Below are positions 50,725-58,491 of a DNA stretch of 64,000 bases, piece by piece. Location of the stretch: positions 1 through 64,000 of the forward strand of contig CAWDNP010000012.1 in assembly GCA_963803755.1 (NCBI GenBank), written 5' to 3'. This DNA is from CAVUPF01 sp963803755 (GTDB lineage: Bacteria; Actinomycetota; Thermoleophilia; Solirubrobacterales; 70-9). Each line of letters opens with the position of its first letter. The stretch's first letter is position 1. A program made the translations under genes and the position numbers. Under the pieces are notes generated by a model. It saw nothing but the letters and a program-made list of their open reading frames with translations. It did not search any database and was not told the DNA's origin.

Positions 50725-52407
50725 TCAGGCTACCGGCTGGGACTCGCGTGTAGGCAACTCGGCCCGGTTGGCCCGGCGTGAGATCGCCTCGCGGATGTCA
50801 CGCATCGGCCGGGCGCTGCGCACGTCGGGGAGCACGTCGAAGTTGTGGGGGTCGGGCGGGGAGAGCGCCAGCCACTCCAGCGCGTCCCCACCCCACGGGT
50901 CATGCCCGGCCTCCGCGCCCCCGGTGCGGCTGAGGATCGCGTTGAGAAGTGTGATCACGATCCCGATCGCGAGGATGAGGACGCCGATCGAGGCGATGAG
51001 GTTGTACGTGTTGACTCCGGTGTGATCGAAGAACTTGTAGGCGTCGACGACCTCGCCATGAACGGCTCCCGCCAGGAGGAGCGGCACGAAGGCGACGAGA
51101 ATGCCGATTGCCATCGTCCAGAAGGAGATCCGGGCGAGACTCTCGCCCATCGTTCGCCCGGTCATCTTCGGGAACCAGTAGTGCAGCGCGGCGAAGCCAC
51201 CGAAGACACTCCCACCGACCAGCGCGAAGTGGGTCGCCGCGGTCGCGTCGGTGGTGCCCTTGAGCTCCCACGCGGCGGCGACCATCGACTGCTCGAGCTC
51301 GGCGGCAAGGCCGATCGAGATCGCCGAGATCGCCCCGATCGCGAACAGCAGTGGCGCCCGCATCCGCAGCGTCCCGCCGATCATCGTCGCGATCAGGTTG
51401 AAGACGAGGAGGCCAAAGGGGACGATCAGCGCCAGCGACATGATCATCGCGAAGTACATCCAGCCGATCCCGATCGGCGCGGTCAGCATGTTCTGCATCC
51501 AGGCCAGGGTGCCGATCACGGCGATCGCAACCAGCGAGCCGATCACGGCGCCGCGGTTGAACAGCGGCTTGCGAGCGAAGGTCGGGATGATCTCGCCGAT
51601 CGCCCCGAATGCGGCGATCAGGATCAGCATGTAGACGCCGGTGAAGAAGATCCAGCTGAGGTGCTGCCAGAGCAGCGGCGACCCGCCGGAGCCGCCGTTG
51701 AAGAAGATGCCGCCGAAGTTGCGGTCGATCATCAGCATCGTGATTGCAGCAAGCATCACCGGGCCGATCACCAGCATCAGCCACGAGCAGATCGCCCCTG
51801 CCCAGGCGAAGACCGGCAGCCGTCGCCAGGCCATCCCTGGCGCTCGCATGGTGCGCATCGTCGCCACCAGGTTGATCGCGATGAAGACGAAGCCCAGTGT
51901 CGCCATCCCGGTTGCCGTGGCCCAGGCGTTTACGCCGTTGTTGGTTAGGTAGGTGAGTTCGGAGAGGGGCGCCAGCGGGTTGACCCCCGCCTCTGAGGGG
52001 GTGAAGAGGAACCCGGCGTACAGCACCACCGCCCCGGCCACGTAGAGGCACATTCCGAGCTGCCCGAGGCGCGGCAGCGCGGTGCCACGCGAGCCGATCT
52101 GAAGTGGCACCAGGTAGTAGAAGAGCCCGAACGCGAGTGGGATCGCGAAGAGGAAGATCGCCGTCGACCCATAGACGGAGAGAATCCGGTTGAAAGTCAC
52201 GGGGGTGAGGAAGGTGTTTTCGGGGATCGCCAGCTGGAGGCGCATCAGCAGCAGGTCGACCACGGCGAGGAAGAGGAAGCCGAGAGCGGCGGCGATCAGG
52301 ACCCGTCCGACGTCCTTGTGGTCGGCGCTGGTCGCCAGCTCTACCCAGCGCGGGCGGCGCTTCGGGAAGCCGTCGACGACCAGCTCGGGGGCGGGGCTGG
52401 GGCTCAT
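50725..52407 (-). CDS. Heme-copper oxidase subunit I-like protein lacking cofactor ligands
   Basis: A 560-residue, twelve-helix protein that aligns with CtaD throughout: ATSADHKDVGRVL, FAIPLAFGLFYYLVPLQIG, ALPRLG, MRAPGMAWRRLPVFAW, TFARKPLF, LVGGSVFGGFAALHYWFPKM. Yet functional residues are replaced: the helix II heme a His is Tyr79; helix VI HPEVY becomes FTG-VY (about 255-259), removing a CuB His; helix VII HH becomes Q305-N306, removing the other two CuB ligands; the a3 His is Ala391 (the neighbouring His393 remains); the K-channel Lys is Leu334; the propionate Arg pair is Glu452-Val453. The frame has no interruption. It cannot be a normal oxidase. It overlaps the subunit II-like gene by four bases. 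Confidence 0.9.
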   Translation of the reverse strand: MSPSPAPELVVDGFPKRRPRWVELATSADHKDVGRVLIAAALGFLFLAVVDLLLMRLQLAIPENTFLTPVTFNRILSVYGSTAIFLFAIPLAFGLFYYLVPLQIGSRGTALPRLGQLGMCLYVAGAVVLYAGFLFTPSEAGVNPLAPLSELTYLTNNGVNAWATATGMATLGFVFIAINLVATMRTMRAPGMAWRRLPVFAWAGAICSWLMLVIGPVMLAAITMLMIDRNFGGIFFNGGSGGSPLLWQHLSWIFFTGVYMLILIAAFGAIGEIIPTFARKPLFNRGAVIGSLVAIAVIGTLAWMQNMLTAPIGIGWMYFAMIMSLALIVPFGLLVFNLIATMIGGTLRMRAPLLFAIGAISAISIGLAAELEQSMVAAAWELKGTTDATAATHFALVGGSVFGGFAALHYWFPKMTGRTMGESLARISFWTMAIGILVAFVPLLLAGAVHGEVVDAYKFFDHTGVNTYNLIASIGVLILAIGIVITLLNAILSRTGGAEAGHDPWGGDALEWLALSPPDPHNFDVLPDVRSARPMRDIREAISRRANRAELPTRESQPVA

Positions 52408-53102
52408 GGAACCTTCCCGCTGTTAATCAGCCCAATCACCCGGTTCTGAGCCGCCTGGACTTCTGCCTTCTGCCGTTTGATGAAGGCCAGGTAGGCGGAC
52501 GGCGAGACTACGTCGACCTCGGTCCGCATCGCCGCATAGCCCTGACCGGAGAAGGTCGATGACTGGCCGGTGTAGGTCCCTTCTTCGTTAGCTCGGAATA
52601 CGACCTGGTTTTGCTTGCCGGGCACCGCGTCGCGCTTGCCGGCCAGGTCGGGAACGTCCCAGGTGTGGACGACGTCAGTGGACGCCAAGTCAAGGACGAC
52701 CGCGGTGTCGACCGGCACCACGAGTTTGTAGTAGGAGAAGGCCCCGTTGGGATAGTTGTAGCGCCACAGCCACTGTTTGCCGGTCGCCTTGATCATCAGC
52801 GGCTTGGAGCGGGCGGCCGCGAGCCCCGCGGGCCCCGTCGTCGGTATCTGCTGCGCCTTGTCGGTATAGATGATGCTGAGGATTAGGATCGCCGCGGCGA
52901 AGACGGTCAGCGCCGCGCCGACCCGGAGCTGGATGCGTCGCCCGCCTCGCACCTGGCGCGGTTCGGCGCCGCGCTCGGCCCGGTAGCGACGCACCGCGTA
53001 GATCAGCGCGACGTTGATCACGACGACGACGATCGCCGCGGCGACAAAGCCAATCCAAAGCAGAGTGTGGATCTGGTCGGTGCCAGGAGAGTGGGGCGCC
53101 AA
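52404..53102 (-). CDS. Cytochrome oxidase subunit II-like protein lacking the CuA site
   Basis: A 232-residue protein with two N-terminal helices (IGFVAAAIVVVVINVALIYA and VGAALTVFAAAILILSII) and a cupredoxin domain with GKQWLWRYNYPNG, STDVVHTWDVPDLAGK and DAVPGKQNQVVFRANEEGTY. At the CuA loop the family pattern C-x-E-x-C-G-x-x-H-x-x-M is S181-S-T-F-S185-G-Q-G-Y189-A-A-M192: both cysteines are Ser, the His is Tyr and the Glu is Thr, while His146 and Met192 remain. CuA binding is therefore not expected. The TTG start at 53102 and the 4-base overlap with the subunit I-like gene show a coupled pair. Confidence 0.9.
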   Translation of the reverse strand: MAPHSPGTDQIHTLLWIGFVAAAIVVVVINVALIYAVRRYRAERGAEPRQVRGGRRIQLRVGAALTVFAAAILILSIIYTDKAQQIPTTGPAGLAAARSKPLMIKATGKQWLWRYNYPNGAFSYYKLVVPVDTAVVLDLASTDVVHTWDVPDLAGKRDAVPGKQNQVVFRANEEGTYTGQSSTFSGQGYAAMRTEVDVVSPSAYLAFIKRQKAEVQAAQNRVIGLINSGKVP

Positions 53103-53179
53103 AGCGCGGCCATTCTAATCACGCGGCGCGGCGCGGCGCCGCTCCCAGCATCGTGCGCCGACCTATACTCGCCGACCTT

Positions 53180-54124
53180 ATGCGGACCCGGTCTCGTCCA
53201 TCTCCGGCGCTGCGCGTGGCGGTGCGGGTCGGAGCCCTGGCTGCGGTCGGCGCCGCGTTCGCGGTGCCGCTGATACGCCGACGCCACCGCATCCCAGCGC
53301 CGGTCACCGTCGCTGCCTGCGCGGGCGGTCCGCTGGCGCTCGCCGTGCTCACGCCCCGCTCCAAGAGGCGCGACGTGGTGCTGTTCGCGATGCAGATGTG
53401 GGCCTTCATCATGGTCCATGAGATCCCCTACGACGACCCCGAGCGCCTCCGCCGCCGCCTCCGCGTCAACTACCCGATGGCGATTGACCGCGCCCTCGGT
53501 TGTGGCAGCCTCCCCAACGCGCGCCTCCAGCGTGCCCTCGCCCGCCTCCGCCGGGTCAAGGCGATCGACCGCGTCCTCACCTGGGCGCACTGGCTCTGGT
53601 TCTTTGAGCCCTACCTCGCCCTCTCCTTCATCCTCCTCCGCCACAACGAGCGCTTCCCGCGCGCCGCACGACAGCTCGCCGCCGTCTTTGACATCGGCTG
53701 CGTCGTTTACTTCATCGCCCCGACTGCCCCGCCCTGGTGGTCCTCTGAGCATGGGCTCACGGGAGAGGAGGTTCGCCGGATCATGGTCGAGGTGGGTGAG
53801 GAGACCTGGGGCTCGGCCTGGCCTGGCATGTATGAGGCGCTGGGCGGAAACCCGTGGGCGGCGATGCCCTCGCTGCACTTCGCGACCGCGCTGACGATGG
53901 CGCTGGCCCTGGCCGAGGCCGGCCCGCTCGAGGGCTTGGCCGGCTGGGGCTACGCACTCACCCTCGGCTTTGCCCTGGTCTACCTCGGAGAGCACTACGT
54001 CACCGACCTTGCGGCTGGGGCGCTGCTGGTCGCCGCCGTGAGGCGCGGCGAGTCGCTCGCCGCGCCAATGGCGCGGAGGGTCAACGGCACCCTGCGGCAC
54101 TTGGAGCGCCTCGCCAGCGGGTAG
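53180..54124 (+). CDS. PAP2/Aur1-like membrane phosphatase or phosphotransferase
   Basis: A 314-residue polytopic protein of the PAP2 superfamily. The catalytic region has MPSLHFATALTMALAL and YLGEHYVTDLAAGALL, giving the S-x-H and G-x-x-x-x-x-x-H-x-x-x-D signatures in the spacing found in inositol phosphoceramide synthase (Aur1)-like enzymes. IAPTAPPWW is also typical of that branch. The active site should face the outside. It may transfer a phospho-head group between lipids. ATG 53180 is preferred to GTG 53153. A flippase-like gene follows after 10 bases, suggesting a shared lipid pathway. Confidence 0.82.
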   Translation: MRTRSRPSPALRVAVRVGALAAVGAAFAVPLIRRRHRIPAPVTVAACAGGPLALAVLTPRSKRRDVVLFAMQMWAFIMVHEIPYDDPERLRRRLRVNYPMAIDRALGCGSLPNARLQRALARLRRVKAIDRVLTWAHWLWFFEPYLALSFILLRHNERFPRAARQLAAVFDIGCVVYFIAPTAPPWWSSEHGLTGEEVRRIMVEVGEETWGSAWPGMYEALGGNPWAAMPSLHFATALTMALALAEAGPLEGLAGWGYALTLGFALVYLGEHYVTDLAAGALLVAAVRRGESLAAPMARRVNGTLRHLERLASG

Positions 54125-54134
54125 CTTCCCAAGG

Positions 54135-55271
54135 GTGTCTCAGGAGGACTCGGCGAACGGCGAGGTGACCGTCGAGCTGCCGCTGTTCACGGTGCGGCGG
54201 CTGGTGCAGACGGTGATCGTCGTCCTGGCACTGCTGATCGGGATCTACTTCCTCTTCCCAAAGCTGGTTGGCCTGGGCGACGCGCTGAGCAAGCTCGATG
54301 AAGCTGAACCGGTTTGGATCGGGGTGGCGCTCGGCTTCAACGTCCTTGCCTTCGCCACCTACATCGCGCTCTTCAAGGCAGTCGTCGGCGGGAAGGCTCT
54401 GCGGCTCACATGGACGGAGACCTACGAGATCAATATGGCCGGTCTGGCGGCGACGCTGCTCTTCTCGGCGGCCGGGGCAGGGGGGATCGCCCTCACCTAT
54501 TGGGCGCTGCGCAAGGCCGGGATGCGCCGCAGCAACGCAGGGCGGCGGATGGTCGCGTTCCTTACCCTGCACTACGCTTTCTACCCGCTGGCACTGGTCG
54601 TCTTCGGCGTGCTGCTGCGAACCGGTGTCCTTGACGGCCAGCACCCGGTCGAGCTGACTGTCATACCGGCCGCGGTCGCCGGGTTGCTGATCATCATCGG
54701 TGTGCTGATCGCCCTGATTCCGTCGGACCTGGAGCGCCGGGTAGCTCCGTTCGTGCGAGGCGAGCGCGGCCGCGCAATCGCCCATACGGTCGCCAGAGTG
54801 CCGGCAACCCTCGGGGAGGGGTTCAGGTTCGCACTCGGTCTCTTCGCCCACCCTTCGCGCGGTGGGCTTGCGGTGCTGGGCGCGGCGGGGTTCTGGGCCG
54901 CCAACATCGGCATCCTCTGGGCTTCATTCCACGCCTTCGGCGTCCACGTCCCGCTGGCGGTCGTCGTCCAGGGATTCTTCCTCGGCATGGTCGCCAACCT
55001 CTTCCCGCTCGCCCCGGCGGGAGTGGGGGCGGTCGATGCGGGGATGATCGGCGCCTTCGTCCTCTTCGGCCTACCGGAGGACACGATCTTCCCGGCGATC
55101 CTGATCTACCGGCTAGTGGCCTTCTGGACGCCGATTCCGTTCGGTGTCGTCGCCTTCTTCCAGTTGCGCAACAAGGTCCAGGAATGGGAATCGGACGGGC
55201 TACCGATCGACCGCGGCCGCGCTGCGGGGCCGAAGCTCGAAGCCGGCGCTGAGCTAAGCCGTGGCAGTTGA
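54135..55271 (+). CDS. LPG synthase-type (UPF0104) membrane protein
   Basis: A 378-residue membrane protein with about eight to nine helices: VQTVIVVLALLIGIYFLFP, EPVWIGVALGFNVLAFATYI, INMAGLAATLLFSAAGAGG, and near the end VVQGFFLGMVANLFPLAPAG with GVGAVDAGMIGAFVLFGLPE, the hallmark of the lysylphosphatidylglycerol synthetase membrane domain and related UPF0104 flippase-like proteins. The soluble aminoacyl-transferase domain of MprF is missing, so lipid flipping is more likely than lysylation. GTG 54135 is the start. Ten bases separate it from the PAP2-like gene. Confidence 0.85.
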   Translation: MSQEDSANGEVTVELPLFTVRRLVQTVIVVLALLIGIYFLFPKLVGLGDALSKLDEAEPVWIGVALGFNVLAFATYIALFKAVVGGKALRLTWTETYEINMAGLAATLLFSAAGAGGIALTYWALRKAGMRRSNAGRRMVAFLTLHYAFYPLALVVFGVLLRTGVLDGQHPVELTVIPAAVAGLLIIIGVLIALIPSDLERRVAPFVRGERGRAIAHTVARVPATLGEGFRFALGLFAHPSRGGLAVLGAAGFWAANIGILWASFHAFGVHVPLAVVVQGFFLGMVANLFPLAPAGVGAVDAGMIGAFVLFGLPEDTIFPAILIYRLVAFWTPIPFGVVAFFQLRNKVQEWESDGLPIDRGRAAGPKLEAGAELSRGS

Positions 55272-55735
55272 CCCTCGGAGTAGCTCCTCGGACTTGTTAC
55301 ACCACTTCTAAGGACGCGGCCAGCCCTCGGATCGTTATGGCCAGCTGCTCGACTATCTCGAGCATTTCGTTCTCGCTTCGCCGGGTTCGCCAGCGTGCCG
55401 GTAGCCGTACCGGCGCCCGCGGCCGCGTCTTGGATGCGCTTCAGCTTTCGCTCTGACGGGCCATGGAACGCCTTGAACAGCCGATCGGCCTCAGACTGTA
55501 GGCGGGTGACATAGACCTCATCGCGCTGACCTTCGGGCATTCCGGGGATCGCCCGTAGTCCTTCCCGCTTCATGTCTTTCTCGATCTGTTCGCGGACGTT
55601 GCTCTTGAGCTTGCTCTTGCCCGCGGCATGGAGTAAGTCGCCGCCATGGCAGACCAGCACGCCGCCCTCAGCCGCTTCGACCGCAGCCTTTAGAGCGTTT
55701 ATGTTCTCGAACTTCGGATCCTTAAACTTAGCCAT
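55106..55735 (-). CDS. Hypothetical basic protein
   Basis: From ATG 55735 a well-formed N-terminal part reads AKFKDPKFENINALKAAVEA, EGGVLVCHGGDLLHAAGK, VREQIEKDMKREGLRAIPGM and VYVTRLQSEADRLFKAFHGP (about 105 residues), a mixed alpha/beta soluble domain. I do not recognise it. The rest (Arg/Ser/Pro-rich) overlaps the convergent membrane protein gene by 166 bases and is probably not real; an indel near 55400 may have removed the natural stop. Codon usage is less GC-biased in the first half than in neighbours, a possible sign of transfer. Confidence 0.5.
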   Translation of the reverse strand: MAKFKDPKFENINALKAAVEAAEGGVLVCHGGDLLHAAGKSKLKSNVREQIEKDMKREGLRAIPGMPEGQRDEVYVTRLQSEADRLFKAFHGPSERKLKRIQDAAAGAGTATGTLANPAKRERNARDSRAAGHNDPRAGRVLRSGVTSPRSYSEGQLPRLSSAPASSFGPAARPRSIGSPSDSHSWTLLRNWKKATTPNGIGVQKATSR

Positions 55736-56198
55736 CTGGACTCCTGCTATCACTTGCCCACATAGGCAGATTTCCAGGGAGATTACCGCGGACGGTCGAA
55801 TCTGGGCCACCCGTTTACTAACCTTGCACGGCAGCTTGCCCCGTAGGCTTTGGCTGCCGCTGCTGCGATCACTGCTAGGCGGCCTTAGCCTGAGGAGCCT
55901 CATACCCGTCGACTCCGCTGGACCGCGTCGCATCGATTGAAAGGGTTCAGACACATCCAGAGATGGGGAGCCTGCCGAGGCAGGCCCACTGGCTCATCCT
56001 CAACCTAAGGCGATCTAGTTGAAGGAGATCCGCGACGCGGCCTGACCGCGAGTGAGCTGCTGTGCGATCAGATCCGCGCTGCGACCGGCGTGTCCGACCC
56101 ATGCGCAAGAGCCAGAAGCCGCCGGTGAGCAAACAAAAGAAAAAGCGCCTACCGGCGCTACTATAAAAAGTAAAGTAACTAGTCTTAGGCGGCGAAAG
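55736..56198 (+). other. Intergenic region upstream of trxB with hairpins and AT-rich promoter
   Basis: No convincing gene is seen. It contains a small hairpin GCCTGC-CGAG-GCAGGC (55970-55985), and AGCGCC-TACC-GGCGCT (56144-56159) flanked by A-rich sequence. On the minus strand this second hairpin is followed by TTTTTCTTTTG, giving an intrinsic-terminator form. AT-rich sequence CTATAAAAAGTAAAGTAACT (56161-56180) just before trxB is the likely promoter zone. A 21-codon basic frame (ATG 56101, stop about 56166) overlaps the hairpin. Confidence 0.5.
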
Positions 56199-57209
56199 AT
56201 GGCTGACGAGAAGAAGGTTGAGAACGTGATCGTCGTCGGTGGCGGCCCCGCCGGCTACACGGCGGCGCTCTATACGGCGCGCGCCAATCTCGAGCCCCTC
56301 GTTGTCGAGGGCTTCCGGTGGGGCGGACAGCTTCAGAACACGACTGATGTCGAGAACTACCCCGGCTATCCCGACGGGATCATGGGGCCGCAGATGATGA
56401 GCCAGTTTCGCGCCCAGGCCGAGCGCTTCGGCACGCGGTTCGTGACCGACGATGTCGATCGGATGGAGCTCTCTGACGGGGGCATCCAGAAGGTCTTCCT
56501 GGGGGACGAGGAGCACCGGGCAAAAACCGTGATCCTGGCGATGGGCGCAGAGCCGCGCCGGCTCGGCATTCCCGGTGAGATGGAGTTGGGCGGTCGCGGA
56601 GTCTCCACCTGTGGGGTTTGCGACGGCGCCTTCTTCAAAGGCCAGAGGGTGATCGTGATCGGTGGCGGAGACTCGGCGATGGAGGACTCGATCTTCATCT
56701 CCAAGTACGCCAGCGATCTGACCATCGTCAATCGTCGCGATGAGTTTCGAGCATCGAAGATTATGCTCGAGCGGGCGCGCGAGCAGGACAACATCGACTT
56801 CAAGACCCCCTATGTCCCGGAGGAGTTCCTCGCCGGCGAGGACGGCAAGCTGAGCCGGATCCGCCTCCGCCACGCCGAGACCGGTGAGGCCGAGGAGATC
56901 GAGACCGGCGGCGCCTTCGTCGCGATCGGCCACATCCCCAAATCAGAGATCGTTCAGGGCCAGGTCAACACCGACGAGGACGGCTATATCATCACCAACC
57001 CCGGCTCGACCCGCACCAACCTGAGCGGCGTCTTCGCCATCGGCGACGTCGTCGACCACACCTACCGCCAGGCGGTTACCGCTGCCGGCACCGGCTGCAT
57101 GGGTGCCCTGGACGCCGAGTGGTACCTCCGCGACACCCCCCCGATGGTGGAGGCCCACTGGATGCCAGGAGGCGAGCCCGTCGAGATCGCCCCGACCCCG
57201 AGCTCTTAG
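56199..57209 (+). CDS. trxB: Thioredoxin reductase
   Basis: NADPH-dependent FAD enzyme reducing thioredoxin, 336 residues. FAD loop IVVGGGPAGYTAALYTARA, GGQLQNTTDVENYPG, the redox-active C-x-x-C as STCGVCDGAFFKG near residue 140, NADPH loop VIVIGGGDSAMEDSIF, NRRDEFRA and the C-terminal FAD motif GVFAIGDVVDHTYRQAVTA. ATG 56199 starts MADEKKVENVIV; the longer upstream frame has stop-free but unlikely sequence. A C-terminal extension of about 25 residues (PPMVEAHWMPGGEPVEIAP) is slightly longer than in E. coli. No trxA follows. It is convergent with greA. Confidence 0.95.
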   Translation: MADEKKVENVIVVGGGPAGYTAALYTARANLEPLVVEGFRWGGQLQNTTDVENYPGYPDGIMGPQMMSQFRAQAERFGTRFVTDDVDRMELSDGGIQKVFLGDEEHRAKTVILAMGAEPRRLGIPGEMELGGRGVSTCGVCDGAFFKGQRVIVIGGGDSAMEDSIFISKYASDLTIVNRRDEFRASKIMLERAREQDNIDFKTPYVPEEFLAGEDGKLSRIRLRHAETGEAEEIETGGAFVAIGHIPKSEIVQGQVNTDEDGYIITNPGSTRTNLSGVFAIGDVVDHTYRQAVTAAGTGCMGALDAEWYLRDTPPMVEAHWMPGGEPVEIAPTPSS

Positions 57210-57224
57210 CCCGGCGCCGGCGCG

Positions 57225-57707
57225 CTAGTTGAGAAGTTTCTTGATCGTGAAGGCCCGCTTGCCCCGCGGTGTCTCGATCTCGATCGGCTCGCCGATTTTG
57301 CGATCCCTGAGAGCGCGTCCGATTGGCGACTCCGCCGAGAGCCGACCCTGAGCCAGGTCGGCCTCGGTCGAGCCGACCAGGGTCCAGGTGTTGACCTTGG
57401 CGCTTGCCTCGTCGAGCACCTCGGCGGTGCGACCAAAGGCGAAGGAGTCGGCATCGCTGTCAACATCGACCACCACCGCATTGCGCAGCCTCTCCCGCAG
57501 CCTCTTGATGCGCGTCTCAAGGTGCGCCTGATCCTCCTTGGCGATGTGGTAATCGGCGTTCTCCTTCAGGTCTCCCAACTCTCGCGCTGCCTTGATCCTC
57601 GCCGCCATCTCGCTGCGAGCCGGCCCCTCCAGCCGCTCGATTTCCGCCCGTAGCGATGCGATGCCCTCCTCGGTGATCGGCTCCCCGCCGACCTCGCTGC
57701 CGCTCAT
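57225..57707 (-). CDS. greA: Transcription elongation factor GreA
   Basis: Rescues backtracked RNA polymerase by stimulating transcript cleavage. From ATG 57707 it has 160 residues: an N-terminal antiparallel coiled coil (ITEEGIASLRAEIERLEGP) with the acidic tip RELGDLKENADYHIAKEDQ, and a C-terminal FKBP-like domain with TWTLVGSTEADLAQGRLS, ESPIGRALRDRKIGE and ETPRGKRAFTIKKLL. All are family hallmarks. The extended frame to 58112 would run antisense to the zinc-finger gene and is rejected. It is convergent with trxB, with 15 bases between. Confidence 0.96.
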   Translation of the reverse strand: MSGSEVGGEPITEEGIASLRAEIERLEGPARSEMAARIKAARELGDLKENADYHIAKEDQAHLETRIKRLRERLRNAVVVDVDSDADSFAFGRTAEVLDEASAKVNTWTLVGSTEADLAQGRLSAESPIGRALRDRKIGEPIEIETPRGKRAFTIKKLLN

Positions 57708-57788
57708 CCCGCCACCCTCGCAGATACACAGGGCCAAGGCCGTCGCGATACAGCGGATCGACTGGTGCGGCGTCAAATAATTGGCTAA

Positions 57789-58076
57789 GGTCGTCCTACG
57801 GCCGCTACGTGCACCCATCTCGACTCTGTCCAGCGCCTTGAGGTCCCGCCCGAGGTCATCGGGTGCGAGGAGTGCCTGGCTCTGGGGATGCAGTGGGTTC
57901 ATCTGCGGATGTGCCAGAGCTGTGGGCACATCGGCTGCTGCGACAACTCGCCCGGCAAACACGCCACGGCTCATTTCCACGCCACAGCGCACCCGATCAT
58001 CCGCTCGGCCGAGCCGGGAGAGGGTTGGAGCTGGTGCTACGTCGATGAGTTGATGTTCGAGCTTCACGGCGGATGA
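57789..58076 (+). CDS. UBP-type zinc finger protein, start unresolved
   Basis: A compact protein of about 90 residues with the zinc-binding pattern of UBP-type fingers: CTHLDSVQRLEVPPEVIGCE (57810 onward), EC and LALGMQWVHLRMCQSCGHIG, then CCDNSPGKHATAHFHATAHP. Cys-x2-Cys pairs and several His fit a three-zinc or cross-brace domain. In eukaryotes this fold binds ubiquitin C-termini; bacterial stand-alone copies occur in actinobacteria with unknown function. No ATG, GTG or TTG lies in frame between the upstream stop (57786-57788) and Cys57810, so the N-terminus is probably affected by an indel; ATG 57888 is internal. Confidence 0.65.
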   Translation, partial: GRPTAATCTHLDSVQRLEVPPEVIGCEECLALGMQWVHLRMCQSCGHIGCCDNSPGKHATAHFHATAHPIIRSAEPGEGWSWCYVDELMFELHGG

Positions 58077-58173
58077 GCCTGGTCCGCCCCGACGGTCAGC
58101 GTCCTCGGGCACCGTTTGGGGCCCGAGGACAACGCTTCCGCGACTGCCTGGCCCGGGTCGCGCAGCTCTTCGA

Positions 58174-58401
58174 GTGGTTCAAAGCCAGGACTCCGGCTGC
58201 CGAGAGTCGCTGGCGGCTCACGGGGCGGTCGGGGCCGAGCTCCCGGTCCTGATCGACTGCGACAACGTGATCGCCCCGGCTTCGGTCGAGCGCGTTGTGC
58301 AGGCGTGGAATGAGAGCACGTCACCGTCGCGGACCTCATACGGCATCGCTGATCGTTGGGGCCGGGCCTGCCGGGCTGGCGGGGCGCCCTACACGGCTTA
58401 A
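58174..58401 (+). pseudogene. Fragment resembling the start of a NYN/LabA-like RNase domain, in a decayed interval
   Basis: The stretch LPVLIDCDNVIAPASVERVV followed by YGIADRWGR resembles the N-terminus of NYN-domain (PIN-like) RNases, where an 'IDxxN' motif holds the first catalytic Asp and 'YGDW' follows. The frame ends soon after, without the remaining acidic residues. The preceding frame from ATG 58073, overlapping the zinc-finger stop, reads RFRDCLARVAQLFEWF before stopping at about 58252. The interval 58077-58491 therefore seems to hold gene remnants only; I see no intact gene in it. Confidence 0.35.
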
Positions 58402-58491
58402 GAGGGTTTGTCCACCGTCGCGCCGGAGCGAGGGAGCGCCCTGCGAGTAGCCGCTGGCCGGTGATCCGCTCGCTGAGGACACCCAGCGACT

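Noticed and set aside
50845..52051. Long plus- and minus-strand alternative frames across the ligand-less subunit I gene
   Set aside because: They are extremely rich in Asp, Arg, His and Gln without hydrophobic helices and disappear at the gene limits; the true frame has twelve clear membrane helices.
50725..52407. Reading the second subunit I as a normal, cbb3-type or NO reductase enzyme
   Set aside because: cbb3 and NOR enzymes still keep the conserved histidines for hemes and the second metal; here five of six ligand histidines are absent.
53018..54100. 360-codon minus-strand frame antisense to the PAP2-like gene
   Set aside because: Antisense reading of a gene with clear PAP2 motifs; no own motifs.
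55970..55985. Small hairpin GCCTGC-CGAG-GCAGGC as a terminator
   Set aside because: Stem of six pairs, no T-run on either side, and about 235 bases from the nearest gene end; chance occurrence is likely in this base composition.
56101..56166. 21-codon lysine-rich frame before trxB as a leader peptide
   Set aside because: Short, no clear ribosome binding site and it overlaps a hairpin; cannot be distinguished from chance.
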